Assembly (NCBI RefSeq): GCF_013359815.1
Contig: NZ_JABMCF010000041.1
Coordinates: 186,001 to 250,000, forward strand
Direction of reading: 5' to 3'
DNA: 64,000 nucleotides
From: Curtobacterium flaccumfaciens
GTDB taxonomy: Bacteria > Actinomycetota > Actinomycetes > Actinomycetales > Microbacteriaceae
Of this stretch, positions 35,822 through 43,885 are shown piece after piece. Under the pieces are notes generated by a model, which did no database searches, was not told the DNA's origin, and saw only the letters and a list, made by a program, of their open reading frames with translations. A program made the position numbers and the translations under genes. Position 1 is the first letter of the stretch, and each line of letters opens with the position of its first letter.

Positions 35822-36708
35822 GAGGTCGGTTCCTTGTCGGCTGGGATCCCGGCGAACAGGTCGGTCTCCGGGAGCTCGGTCGGCACGCGTGCCTCCACGA
35901 GCTGGTAGTCCTCGGTCGGCCACACCGTCGCGAGGAGGTCGTTCGGCCAGTAGAAGAAGGCACTGTCCGGTGCGACCTGGCTGGCGTGCGCGCGGAGTGC
36001 GGCGTCACGCTGGTCGAAGTACTCGTGCACGTCGACGTGGGTGGTGGCGAGGTCGGGCCGGTCGGCGAACCGCTCGACCCACTCGCGCAGCTGCTCGATC
36101 GCGGGGCTGTCCGGGTCGCGCTCCTGCAGGGCTTCGAAGATCGTGCTGAAGCGGCGCGGGTTCATCGTGCGCTCGTAGTAGAGCTTCGCGATCGACCACG
36201 GGGCACCGGCGGACGGGTACGCCGACGGGTCGGCGGCGGCGGACCACGCGGCCATCGACACCTCGTGCGTGCGGATGTGGTCGGGGTGCGGGTAGCCACC
36301 GTTCTCGTCGTAGGTGACGAGCACGTGCGGGCGGAACCGGCGGATCACGCGGACGAGGGCCTCGGTGCTGTACTCGAGCGGCACCGTGGAGAACGTGCCC
36401 GGCCGGACCGTCTCGCCCTTCTCGGCGTCGGGCAGCCCCGAGTCGTGGTAGCCGAGCCACACGTGGTCGATGCCGAGCGCCTGCTGCGCCGCGGCCATCT
36501 CGGTGCGGCGGTACCCGGCCATGTCACGGTGGGCACGGCTCGTGGCCGGCTCGCCGAGCTGGTCGTTCAGGATGTCGCCGGCCTCGCCACCGGTGCAGGA
36601 CACGACGAGCACCTGGTGCCCGTCGGCCACGTACTTCGCGGCGGTCGCGGCACCCTTGCTCGACTCGTCGTCGGGGTGGGCGTGGACGGCCAGCAGACGG
36701 TAGGGCAC
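35818..36708 (-). CDS. mca: mycothiol conjugate amidase
   Basis: 296 residues. Zinc amidase that cleaves mycothiol S-conjugates during detoxification. The metal motif AVHAHPDDESSKG (A-H-P-D-D-E), VVSCTGGEAGDILN, WLGYHDSGLPDA and GGYPHPDHIRTHE (third zinc His) fit Mca rather than the deacetylase MshB. GTG start after AGGAA. Its presence implies a mycothiol-using actinobacterium. Divergent from DUF4307 and coupled to the small membrane gene. Confidence 0.93.
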   Translation of the reverse strand: MPYRLLAVHAHPDDESSKGAATAAKYVADGHQVLVVSCTGGEAGDILNDQLGEPATSRAHRDMAGYRRTEMAAAQQALGIDHVWLGYHDSGLPDAEKGETVRPGTFSTVPLEYSTEALVRVIRRFRPHVLVTYDENGGYPHPDHIRTHEVSMAAWSAAADPSAYPSAGAPWSIAKLYYERTMNPRRFSTIFEALQERDPDSPAIEQLREWVERFADRPDLATTHVDVHEYFDQRDAALRAHASQVAPDSAFFYWPNDLLATVWPTEDYQLVEARVPTELPETDLFAGIPADKEPTS

Positions 36709-36770
36709 GTGGGGTTCCTCACTGCGGGTGAGCGGCGTCGGACGCGGGCAGCGCACAGCATCGCGTGAAC

Positions 36771-36776
36771 TACCCT
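36771..36776 (+). promoter_or_regulatory. -10 element TACCCT of the DUF4307 gene
   Basis: Gives a leader of about 27 bases before a CTG codon that has GGGAG eight bases upstream. It lies downstream of the only in-frame ATG, arguing that the ATG is not used. Confidence 0.45.
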
Positions 36777-36808
36777 GGGATCAGGATATCCACCCCGGGA
36801 GCCCCGAA

Positions 36809-37219
36809 CTGTCCGAACAGCACCAGACCGCCACCCTCGACGAGCGCTACGGCCGTACCCCGGCCCGCAAGCGCCGCAGCCGCCTCTTCGCCATCGTCGC
36901 GGCCATCGCGGTCGTCGTGGTCTTCGGTGCGTGGGTGATCTGGGCCGGGCTCGACCAGTCCGACCGCGGCCTCGACCAGGACGTCATCGGGTACGAGGTG
37001 CTGTCCGAGCACAGCACCGTCGTCCACTCGCAGGTGTCCGTCGACCCGGGCGTCGAGGCGAAGTGCGCCGTGCAGGTCCTCGACAAGAGCTACTCGATCG
37101 TGGGCTGGAAGGAGATCACCGTCCCGGCGTCCGAACAGCGCAGCCGGAGCATCTCCACACAGGTCACCACGACGACGCGGGGCGTGACCGGCTTGATCCA
37201 CGACTGCTGGATTCCCTAG
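36809..37219 (+). CDS. DUF4307 membrane protein, probable CTG start
   Basis: 136 residues from LSEQHQTATLDERYGRTPA. One transmembrane helix (LFAIVAAIAVVVVFGAWVIW), then an extracytoplasmic beta-rich domain with two cysteines (KCAVQVLDK ... HDCWIP). DUF4307 proteins usually begin a few residues before T-L-x-x-R-Y-G-R, which matches a start here; no ATG, GTG or TTG is available there, only CTG with a good GGGAG site. The sole in-frame ATG (36728) lies 19 bases from the divergent mca start and upstream of the TACCCT promoter. Neighbours mca and greA repeat the mycobacterial order. Confidence 0.7.
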   Translation: MSEQHQTATLDERYGRTPARKRRSRLFAIVAAIAVVVVFGAWVIWAGLDQSDRGLDQDVIGYEVLSEHSTVVHSQVSVDPGVEAKCAVQVLDKSYSIVGWKEITVPASEQRSRSISTQVTTTTRGVTGLIHDCWIP

Positions 37220-37238
37220 ACTGTCCTGATTCGCCTCT

Positions 37239-37270
37239 CGAGACCGACCACTCGGCCGGTCTCGTTTTTT
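37239..37270 (+). terminator. intrinsic terminator in front of greA
   Basis: CGAGACCG / CGGTCTCG stem followed by six U. This is one of only two clear U-tract terminators in the window. It ends 20 bases before the greA ATG, so it either ends the DUF4307 transcript or attenuates greA. Confidence 0.8.
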
Positions 37271-37290
37271 CATGGTCGAAGGGACAGAAC

Positions 37291-37779
37291 ATGAGCAACG
37301 ACACGCAGGTCACCTGGCTGACCCAGGAGGCGCACGACCGTCTCAAGGCGGAGCTCGACGAGCTGAGCGGCGAGGGCCGTGCCGAGATCGCGCGCCGCAT
37401 CGAGGCCGCTCGCGAAGAAGGCGACCTCAAGGAGAACGGCGGCTACCACGCCGCGAAGGACGAGCAGGGCAAGATCGAGGCCCGCATCCGCGTCCTCACC
37501 GAGCTCCTGAAGCACGCCACCGTCAGCGAAGCGGAGTTCGACGGCACCGTCGAGCCGGGCACCGTCGTCACGGCGGTCATCGCCGGCGACGAGTCCACCT
37601 TCCTGGTCGGCAGCCGCGAGATCGTCGCCGAGGGCTCGGACCTGACGGTCTACAGCCCCGTCAGCCCCGTCGGCGCAGCCATCGTCGGCCTCAAGGCCGG
37701 CGACAAGGCCACGTACACGGCGCCGAACGGCAAGGAGATCGCCGTCGAGGTCGTCAAGATCGAGCGCTACGAGCCGTAG
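37291..37779 (+). CDS. greA: transcription elongation factor GreA
   Basis: 162 residues. N-terminal antiparallel coiled coil with the acidic tip AAREEGDLKENGGYHAAKDE (D-L-K-E-N) that enters the RNA polymerase secondary channel to stimulate cleavage of backtracked RNA, and a C-terminal FKBP-like domain (SVPGTVV-type SPVGAAIVGLKAGDKATYTAP). AAGGGA precedes the ATG. The end of the gene (GAG CCG TAG) forms the start of a tandemly duplicated intergenic segment. Confidence 0.95.
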   Translation: MSNDTQVTWLTQEAHDRLKAELDELSGEGRAEIARRIEAAREEGDLKENGGYHAAKDEQGKIEARIRVLTELLKHATVSEAEFDGTVEPGTVVTAVIAGDESTFLVGSREIVAEGSDLTVYSPVSPVGAAIVGLKAGDKATYTAPNGKEIAVEVVKIERYEP

Positions 37780-37794
37780 ACCCGGCCCACTGCA

Positions 37795-37834
37795 GACGGG
37801 AGGCCCGTGGCGACACCGCCACGGGCCTCCTGTC
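37795..37834. terminator. family A hairpin, unit A
   Basis: GACGGGAGGCCCGTGGCG / CGCCACGGGCCTCCTGTC, 18 pairs with one G-U, loop ACAC. Confidence 0.65.
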
Positions 37835-38012
37835 TGTCCACTGCTCGCGCCGCCGCGCGGCGGACGCAGAACGACATGGTCGACGTCGTACGACAACGAC
37901 GGAGTCGCTTCCACGCGGCCGCAACAACTGCACGCGCGCACCAGCGACAGGAACGCCTACGGACGACAGCGACATCGTCGCGTCAGCCGTAGGCCCGGCC
38001 CGGCCCACTGCG

Positions 38013-38052
38013 GACAGGAGGCCCGTGGCGACACCGCCACGGGCCTCCTGTC
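38013..38052. terminator. family A hairpin, unit B
   Basis: GACAGGAGGCCCGTGGCG / CGCCACGGGCCTCCTGTC, 18 perfect pairs, loop ACAC. Both arms changed relative to unit A so that pairing is complete, a compensatory change. Confidence 0.65.
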
Positions 38053-38224
38053 TGTCTGCCGGTCGCGCCGCCGCGCCGCCGCGCGGCGGACGCAGGACGA
38101 CACCGTCGACGTCGTACGACAACGACGAAGTCGCTTGCACGCGGCCGCAACAATTGCACGCGCGCACCAGCGACAGGAACGCTGTCGGACGACAGCGACA
38201 TCGTCGCCTCAGAGCCGTCGCGGA

Positions 38225-39484
38225 CTAGTGCTCCAGGAGTTCCGGGCGGAACCCGACCTCGTGCAGGCGCTGGATGACCTCCTGCGCGTGCTCGGGGCCG
38301 CGCGCCTCGATCGACAGGTCCAGCGCGACCTCGTTGATGACCAGGCCCTGCCCGTGGCGGGTGTGCAGCACCTCGACCACGTTCGCGCCGGCGTCGGAGA
38401 TGACCTGGGCGACGCGGGCGAGCTGACCCGGGCGGTCCGGCAGCATGATGCGGATGCCGATGTAGCGCGAGGCGGCGACGAGCCCGCGGGTGATCACGCG
38501 CTCCATCATGAGCGGGTCGATGTTGCCGCCGCTCAGCAGCACCACGGTGCGGCCGGTGTCGCGGACGGCACCGGACATGATCGCGGCGACGCCGACGGCC
38601 CCCGCTGCCTCGACCACGAGCTTGGCGCGCTCAAGCAGGACGAGCAGGGCGCGGGCGGTGTCGTCGTCCGAGACGGTGACGATGTCGTCGACCAGGTCGC
38701 GGATGATCGGGAAGTTCAGGTCGCCGGGGCGCGCCACCGCGATGCCGTCGGAGATGGTCGGCTTCGTGGTGATGGTGACGGGTTCGCCGGCGGTGATCGA
38801 CGACGGGTAGGCAGCGGCGTTCTCGGCCTGCACGCCGATGACCCGGATCGGCCGCCCGAGCCGCTCGGCCATGCCTTTCACCGCGAGTGCGATGCCGGAG
38901 ATGACGCCGCCGCCACCGATCGGCACGACGACGGTGTCGACATCGGGCACCTGGTCGATGATCTCGAGGCCGAGCGTGCCCTGCCCGGCGATCACGGCCG
39001 GGTGGTCGAACGGCGGGATGAACACGGCGCCGGTGCGGGCGGCGAAGTCCTTCGCGGCGCTCAGCGCCTCTTCGACGGAGTGGCCGCGCAGCACGACGTC
39101 GGCGCCGTAGTGGCGCGTGGCCTGCAGCTTGGGCAGAGCGACCCCGACCGGCGTGAAGATCGTCGCGGGGATGCCGAGCTCGCGGGCGGCGAGGGCGACA
39201 CCCTGCGCGTGGTTGCCGGCACTCGCGGCGACGACGCCCTTGGCGCGCTGCTCGGCAGACAGGGTCGAGAGCCGGTTGTAGGCACCGCGCACCTTGTAGG
39301 CACCGGTGCGCTGCAGGTTCTCGCACTTCAGGTGCACCGGGGACCCGAGCAGCTCCGCGAGGAACTGCGACGTCTCCATCGGGGTGACGCGTGCGACGCC
39401 CTTGATGGTCTCGCGCGCCGCCTCGATGTCCGCGAGGGTCGGGATCGCGGCGAGCGTGTGCGGGGAGGCGCTGGTGTCGGTCAC
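38225..39484 (-). CDS. ilvA: threonine ammonia-lyase
   Basis: 419 residues. PLP-dependent deamination of threonine to 2-oxobutyrate, first step of isoleucine synthesis (or catabolic). PLP lysine in RTGAYKVRGAYNRL, GNHAQGVALAA, phosphate loop IPIGGGGVISG, and a C-terminal ACT domain (about 330-415; RIMLPDRPGQLARVAQ). GTG start. Convergent with greA. Confidence 0.93.
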   Translation of the reverse strand: MTDTSASPHTLAAIPTLADIEAARETIKGVARVTPMETSQFLAELLGSPVHLKCENLQRTGAYKVRGAYNRLSTLSAEQRAKGVVAASAGNHAQGVALAARELGIPATIFTPVGVALPKLQATRHYGADVVLRGHSVEEALSAAKDFAARTGAVFIPPFDHPAVIAGQGTLGLEIIDQVPDVDTVVVPIGGGGVISGIALAVKGMAERLGRPIRVIGVQAENAAAYPSSITAGEPVTITTKPTISDGIAVARPGDLNFPIIRDLVDDIVTVSDDDTARALLVLLERAKLVVEAAGAVGVAAIMSGAVRDTGRTVVLLSGGNIDPLMMERVITRGLVAASRYIGIRIMLPDRPGQLARVAQVISDAGANVVEVLHTRHGQGLVINEVALDLSIEARGPEHAQEVIQRLHEVGFRPELLEH

Positions 39485-39532
39485 TCCCCCATCATCGTCG
39501 TTCCGGGGCCCCGCGGCGAACTCGTGTGACGC

Positions 39533-40792
39533 TCAGTTGGTGCTGGCGGTGTCTTCTTCGGCCGACGGACCGGAGTCGACGCCCGGCGCCGGGACGTCGT
39601 CCCCGACCTTGTGCCGACGGCGTCGGAGCAACTGGATCTGCCCGTGCTGCCCGCGCTTCGGCGTCGCTTCGAGGACGTGGTCGGAGTCGAGCCGCCGCCA
39701 GCGTCCGCTCGCGATGGTGGTGACCATGGCGTTCAGCGTCGCGATCAGCGGCACGGCGAAGAAGGCTCCGGCGATGCCGGCGAGCCCGGAGGCCGCGGTG
39801 ACTCCGAGGACGACCGCCAGCGGGTGGACCTTGACCGCGTTGCCCATGACGAGCGGCTGCAGGATGTGGCCCTCGATCTGCTGGACCAGCAGGACGACGC
39901 CGAGCACCAGGACCGCCGCGAGGGGGCCGTTGAAGATCAGCGCGACGAACACCGCCAGGAAGCCCGTGACGATGGCACCGACGACCGGGATGAACGCACC
40001 GAGGAACACGAACGCGGCGATCGGGATCACCAGCGGCATGCCGCCGAAGAAGAGCCCGACGATGAAGGAGCCCAGGCCGATGCCGACCGCGTCGACGAAG
40101 GCGACGAAGATCTGCACGCGGATGAAGCTCGTCAGGGTGATCCAGCCGGCGACACCGGCACCGTCCACCGCTGCGCGCGCCTTCTTCGGGAACAGCCGCA
40201 CGGACCAGCGCCAGACGTTCTTGCCGTCGATCAGCAGGAAGATCGTGGTGAACAGGATGATGAAGAGCGCCTCGAACGCGTGCGTGGCACCCGAACCCGC
40301 GCTGGCGACCCCGGACAGGATCGACGCGGAGTTGTCCTGCAGCCACTTCGTGCCGTCGTCGAGCCAGCCGTTCACGTCGGACTGGCTGATGCCGAACCCG
40401 GAGCTCAGGACGAAGTCCTTGATGTTCGCGTACTGGTCCACCGTCCGGTCACGCAGGGACGGGTACGACGCGATGATCTGGTCGACGACGAGCCAGATCA
40501 GTCCACCGAGCGCCGCGATGCCGCCGAGCAGGCTCATCACGACGGCGAGCCACTTGGGCACGTGGTGCCGCTGCAGCCAGTTCGAGATGGGGACGAGGAG
40601 CGCCGAGACCACGATGCCGACCAGGAACGGGATGAGGATCTCGCTGAAGACGGTGACGAGCCAGATGAAGACGGCGATCACGCCCACGACGACGAGCGCC
40701 CGCCACGACCACGCGCCGGCGATGCGCACGCCGACCGGGACGGATTCCTCGACCACGGGGTCGGGGTGTGTCTGCTTGCTTCCCCATGCCAT
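39533..40792 (-). CDS. AI-2E family transporter (YdiK/PerM type)
   Basis: 419 residues. About eight transmembrane helices in the PerM arrangement: an N-terminal pair (ALVVVGVIAVFIWLVTVFSE, FLVGIVVSALLVPISNWL), a soluble insertion (about 100-190), and a C-terminal bundle with GMPLVIPIAAFVFLGAFIPVVG and the conserved QQIEGHILQPLVMG. The tail is disordered. Transported substrate unknown; family naming does not prove autoinducer export. ATG six bases after TACACT. Divergent from the glycosylase gene. Confidence 0.9.
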   Translation of the reverse strand: MAWGSKQTHPDPVVEESVPVGVRIAGAWSWRALVVVGVIAVFIWLVTVFSEILIPFLVGIVVSALLVPISNWLQRHHVPKWLAVVMSLLGGIAALGGLIWLVVDQIIASYPSLRDRTVDQYANIKDFVLSSGFGISQSDVNGWLDDGTKWLQDNSASILSGVASAGSGATHAFEALFIILFTTIFLLIDGKNVWRWSVRLFPKKARAAVDGAGVAGWITLTSFIRVQIFVAFVDAVGIGLGSFIVGLFFGGMPLVIPIAAFVFLGAFIPVVGAIVTGFLAVFVALIFNGPLAAVLVLGVVLLVQQIEGHILQPLVMGNAVKVHPLAVVLGVTAASGLAGIAGAFFAVPLIATLNAMVTTIASGRWRRLDSDHVLEATPKRGQHGQIQLLRRRRHKVGDDVPAPGVDSGPSAEEDTASTN

Positions 40793-40798
40793 GGCCCG

Positions 40799-40804
40799 AG
40801 TGTA
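40799..40804 (-). promoter_or_regulatory. -10 element TACACT of the AI-2E family gene, leaderless
   Basis: Six bases before the ATG. Confidence 0.5.
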
Positions 40805-40872
40805 TCGATGTGCTTCCCGTCAGGTGCCAGATACGGCATACGTTCGTGGACGCTCATGTCGGCGGGGTTCGG

Positions 40873-40878
40873 TAGCGT
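40873..40878 (+). promoter_or_regulatory. -10 element TAGCGT of the glycosylase gene, leaderless
   Basis: Six bases before the ATG. Confidence 0.5.
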
Positions 40879-40884
40879 CGCGGC

Positions 40885-42168
40885 ATGCCCAGGTCGACGC
40901 TCTCCGCCGCCGAGGCCCGCCGGGTCGCACTCGCCGCGCAGGGGTTCGGACGGCCACCCGCCGAGTCGGTCTCGACGCGCGCGCTGAACGCCGCGTTCGG
41001 CCGGCTCGGGCTGCTGCAGATCGACTCCGTCAACGTGTTCGAGCGCAGTCACTACCTGCCGCTCTTCGCCCGGCTCGGTGCGTACGACCGGTCGACGCTC
41101 GACCGGCTGACGCTCGGCCGATCCGGCCCGTACACCGAGTACTGGGCGCACGAGGCGGCGTTCATCCCCCGCGACGACCTGCGACTGTTCCGGTGGCGGA
41201 TGGACGCCCTGCGGGAGCGTGACGCCGGCCCGACCCGGGTCGACGGCGTCACCCGGACCGCTGCCGTCCGGCGCGAACTGCACGCCCTGCTCCGGGCCGA
41301 GGGGCCGATGCGGGCGAGCGCGGTGGAGCACGAGTCGAACGTGCGACGCGGCCCCTGGTGGGGATGGAGCGACGTGAAGCTCGGGCTCGAGCAGATGTTC
41401 CGCTGGGGCGAGGCGGTGAGTGCCGGACGAGCCGGGTTCGAGCGGGTGTACGCCCTGCCGGAGCAGGTGCTGCCCGCGGGCTTCCTCGAGACCGCCCCGC
41501 CGCGTGCCGACGCCGTGCTCGAACTCGTGCGCCAGGCCACACGGGCGCTCGGCATCGGCACCCGAGCGGACATCGCGGACTACTACCGGCTGCGCTCCGA
41601 CGACACGGCCACCGCGATCGCCGACCTCACCGACGCCGGCGAGCTCCTGCCGGTGCGGGTCGAGGGCTGGGGCGAGCGGGCCTGGCTGCACGCGGGGGCT
41701 CGGGTCCCCCGGCAGCTGACGGCGGACGCGGTGCTGAGCCCCTTCGACCCGATCGTCTGGTTCCGGCGGCGGGCCGAGCGCATGTACGGCTTCCACTACC
41801 GGATCGAGATCTACACGCCGGCGCCGAAGCGGGTCTTCGGCTACTACGTGCTGCCGGTGCTGCAGGACGACCGGCTCGTCGGGCGGATCGACCTGAAGAG
41901 CGACCGGCAACGCGGGGTGCTCCGCGTCCGGACCGCGTGGCAGGAGCCGGGCGAGCACCTGGACCCGGAGCGGCTCGCCGACACACTGCGACGGACCGCG
42001 AGCTGGCAGGGCCTCGGCGCGATCGAGGTGACCGACCGAGGAACCGCTGCTGCGGCCGTCGCCGGGGCGCTCGGAGTGCCCCTGGTGCCGCACGAGTCCG
42101 CTGACGACGCGGACACCCCCGAACCGATCGAGACGGCCGAGGACACGGTCGCCGACGGCATCGGCTGA
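40885..42168 (+). CDS. YcaQ/AlkX-like DNA glycosylase (HTH_42 family)
   Basis: 427 residues of the winged-helix family that includes Escherichia coli YcaQ and Streptomyces AlkZ, which unhook interstrand DNA crosslinks and alkylated bases. The catalytic Q-x-D motif is present in RLGLLQIDSVNVFERSHY (residues about 44-61). RGPWWGWSDVKLGLEQMF, SPFDPIVWFRRRAERMYGF and GRIDLKSDRQRGVLRV follow the family pattern. C-terminal 25 residues are acidic and variable. Its occurrence suits a producer of, or neighbour to, alkylating natural products; no biosynthetic genes are adjacent. Confidence 0.88.
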   Translation: MPRSTLSAAEARRVALAAQGFGRPPAESVSTRALNAAFGRLGLLQIDSVNVFERSHYLPLFARLGAYDRSTLDRLTLGRSGPYTEYWAHEAAFIPRDDLRLFRWRMDALRERDAGPTRVDGVTRTAAVRRELHALLRAEGPMRASAVEHESNVRRGPWWGWSDVKLGLEQMFRWGEAVSAGRAGFERVYALPEQVLPAGFLETAPPRADAVLELVRQATRALGIGTRADIADYYRLRSDDTATAIADLTDAGELLPVRVEGWGERAWLHAGARVPRQLTADAVLSPFDPIVWFRRRAERMYGFHYRIEIYTPAPKRVFGYYVLPVLQDDRLVGRIDLKSDRQRGVLRVRTAWQEPGEHLDPERLADTLRRTASWQGLGAIEVTDRGTAAAAVAGALGVPLVPHESADDADTPEPIETAEDTVADGIG

Positions 42169-42172
42169 CCCG

Positions 42173-43075
42173 TCAGAACCGGTCGGCGTTCGCTCGCAGC
42201 CGCGCGATGCGGTCGGGCAGCGGCGGGTGCGTCGAGAACAGTCGGTCCATCACCCCGGGGCGCATCGGATCGGCGATCCACAGGTGCGCCATCGAGGAGT
42301 TCTGCGTCTGCATCGGTCGGCCGTACGCGCCGAGCTTCTCGAGGGCCCGGGCCAGGCCCTCCGGGTGCCGGGTCGTCATCGCCCCCGTGGCGTCGGCCAG
42401 GTACTCGCGCTGCCGGGACACCGCCGCCTGCACGCCGGCTGCGGCGATCGGGGCCACGACGACGGCGACGATCCCGGCGATGAGCAGCACCGGGTTGGCG
42501 CTGCCGCCGTTGTCCGAGTTGCGGTTCCGCCCGCCGGACAGGCCGCTGAAGATCGAGATGCGGAGCAGGACGTCGGCGATGAGGCCGACGGCCACGACGA
42601 GTCCGAAGACCATCGTGGACACCCGGATGTCGTAGTTCCGGACGTGTCCGAGCTCGTGGGCCATCACGCCCTGCAGCTCCTGGTCGTCCATGAGTTCGAG
42701 CAGCCCCGTCGTCGCCGCCACCACCGCGTGCTCCGGGTCACGCCCGGTCGCGAAGGCGTTCGGCGAGGGATCGGGGATGACGAACACCCGGGGCATCGGC
42801 ATGCCGGTCGCGATGGCGAGGTTCTCGACGGTGCGCCACAGCCGTGGTTCGGAGGCACGGTCGATCTCGACTCCGCCGGCGATCGCGGTGGCCTGTCGTG
42901 CCGCCAGGAAGTACTGCAGCACCGCGTACCCGAGGGCCACCACGAGGACGATGAAGCCGATCGAGACGTTGCCGGCGAGGTACCCGCCGAGGAACCCGAG
43001 CGCGCCGATGACCAGCAGGAACACCACGACGATGAGGACGGTGTTGCGCTTGTTCCGCGCGATGGCGCTGTACAC
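42173..43075 (-). CDS. htpX: M48 family membrane metalloprotease (HtpX-like)
   Basis: 300 residues. Two N-terminal transmembrane helices (VLIVVVFLLVIGALGFLGGYL, IGFIVLVVALGYAVLQYFL), the zinc motif GVMAHELGHVRNYD (HExxH) near residue 138, two further helices, then the third ligand region SRQREYLADATGA. Membrane protein quality control. GTG start. It directly follows lemA by 19 bases, a common lemA-htpX pair. Confidence 0.92.
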   Translation of the reverse strand: MYSAIARNKRNTVLIVVVFLLVIGALGFLGGYLAGNVSIGFIVLVVALGYAVLQYFLAARQATAIAGGVEIDRASEPRLWRTVENLAIATGMPMPRVFVIPDPSPNAFATGRDPEHAVVAATTGLLELMDDQELQGVMAHELGHVRNYDIRVSTMVFGLVVAVGLIADVLLRISIFSGLSGGRNRNSDNGGSANPVLLIAGIVAVVVAPIAAAGVQAAVSRQREYLADATGAMTTRHPEGLARALEKLGAYGRPMQTQNSSMAHLWIADPMRPGVMDRLFSTHPPLPDRIARLRANADRF

Positions 43076-43094
43076 GTCGGATCCGACGCTGGGG

Positions 43095-43676
43095 TCAGAA
43101 CTGGACGCGCGGCGGCTCGGCGATGGCCGCCGGCTCGTTCGTCTCGAAGAACGGGGCCTCGGAGAAACCGCGGTTCTTCGCGAACGTGGAGTTCGGGAAC
43201 ACCCGGATCTTCGTGTTCAGCTCGCGCACTCCGCCGTTGTAGAAGCGGCGGGCGGCCTGGATCTTGTCCTCGGTGTCGACGAGCTCGGACTGCAGCTGCA
43301 GGAAGTTCTGACTCGACTGCAGCTGCGGGTACCCCTCGGCCACCGCGAACACGCTCTTGAGCGCCTTCTGCATGTGCCCCTCGGCGGTGGAGGCCGTGTC
43401 GGCGTCACCGGCGGACAGGGTCTCGGCGCGGGCCTTCGTCACGTCGTCGAAGACCGCCTTCTCGTGCGTGGCGTACCCCTTGACCGTGTCGACGATGGTG
43501 GGGATGAGGTCGGCGCGGCGCTTCAGCTGCACCGAGATGTCGCTCCAGGCCTCGTCGACCCGGACCTTGAGCGTGACGAGGGAGTTGTACGTCACCCAGA
43601 GGTAGATCCCGATGATCACCAGGACGACCACCACCACTCCGACGACGATGAGCGTCGTGACGAGTCCGGTGTCCAT
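43095..43676 (-). CDS. lemA: LemA family protein
   Basis: 193 residues. One N-terminal membrane anchor (TTLIVVGVVVVVLVIIGIYLW), then the helical LemA core: VRVDEAWSDISVQLKRRADLIPTIV, YPQLQSSQNFLQLQSEL, RRFYNGGVRELNTKI and a C-terminal FPNSTFAK. Function poorly known; often partnered with HtpX. First gene of a two-gene unit. Confidence 0.93.
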   Translation of the reverse strand: MDTGLVTTLIVVGVVVVVLVIIGIYLWVTYNSLVTLKVRVDEAWSDISVQLKRRADLIPTIVDTVKGYATHEKAVFDDVTKARAETLSAGDADTASTAEGHMQKALKSVFAVAEGYPQLQSSQNFLQLQSELVDTEDKIQAARRFYNGGVRELNTKIRVFPNSTFAKNRGFSEAPFFETNEPAAIAEPPRVQF

Positions 43677-43885
43677 GCGGGCGTACTCCTTTGCGCGTCG
43701 GGATCCGCGGTGCTGCGTTGGCCTGAACGGCCATCGTGAAGTCTATCGACGCGCTGAGCATGCTCCGTTCCGTGAGCAGTGTTCACGGCCGATTCCCGAG
43801 TCACGCACACCGGGTTCCCGGACTGCGGCCCGATCCCGAACCTCATCCGCGAGGTGTATTGACCGGAGGCCGCCGATCCCGTGGG

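Larger units (their letters stand above)
37772..38214. repeat. tandem duplication of about 215-225 bases with terminators
   Basis: Unit A (37772-37984) and unit B (37985 to about 38210) both begin AGCCGTAG, carry a family A hairpin, then GCGGACGCA(G)AACGACA ... GTCGACGTCGTACGAC and GCACGCGCGCACCAGCGACA. They differ by scattered substitutions and small indels. It fills the 445-base gap between greA and ilvA; no gene seen. Confidence 0.8.

Noticed and set aside
43736-43885. N-terminal extension of the Ig-like protein from an ATG at 43736
   Set aside because: The extra 50 residues are Arg/His/Pro-rich, precede the signal-like helix by too far, and run over the lemA promoter region.
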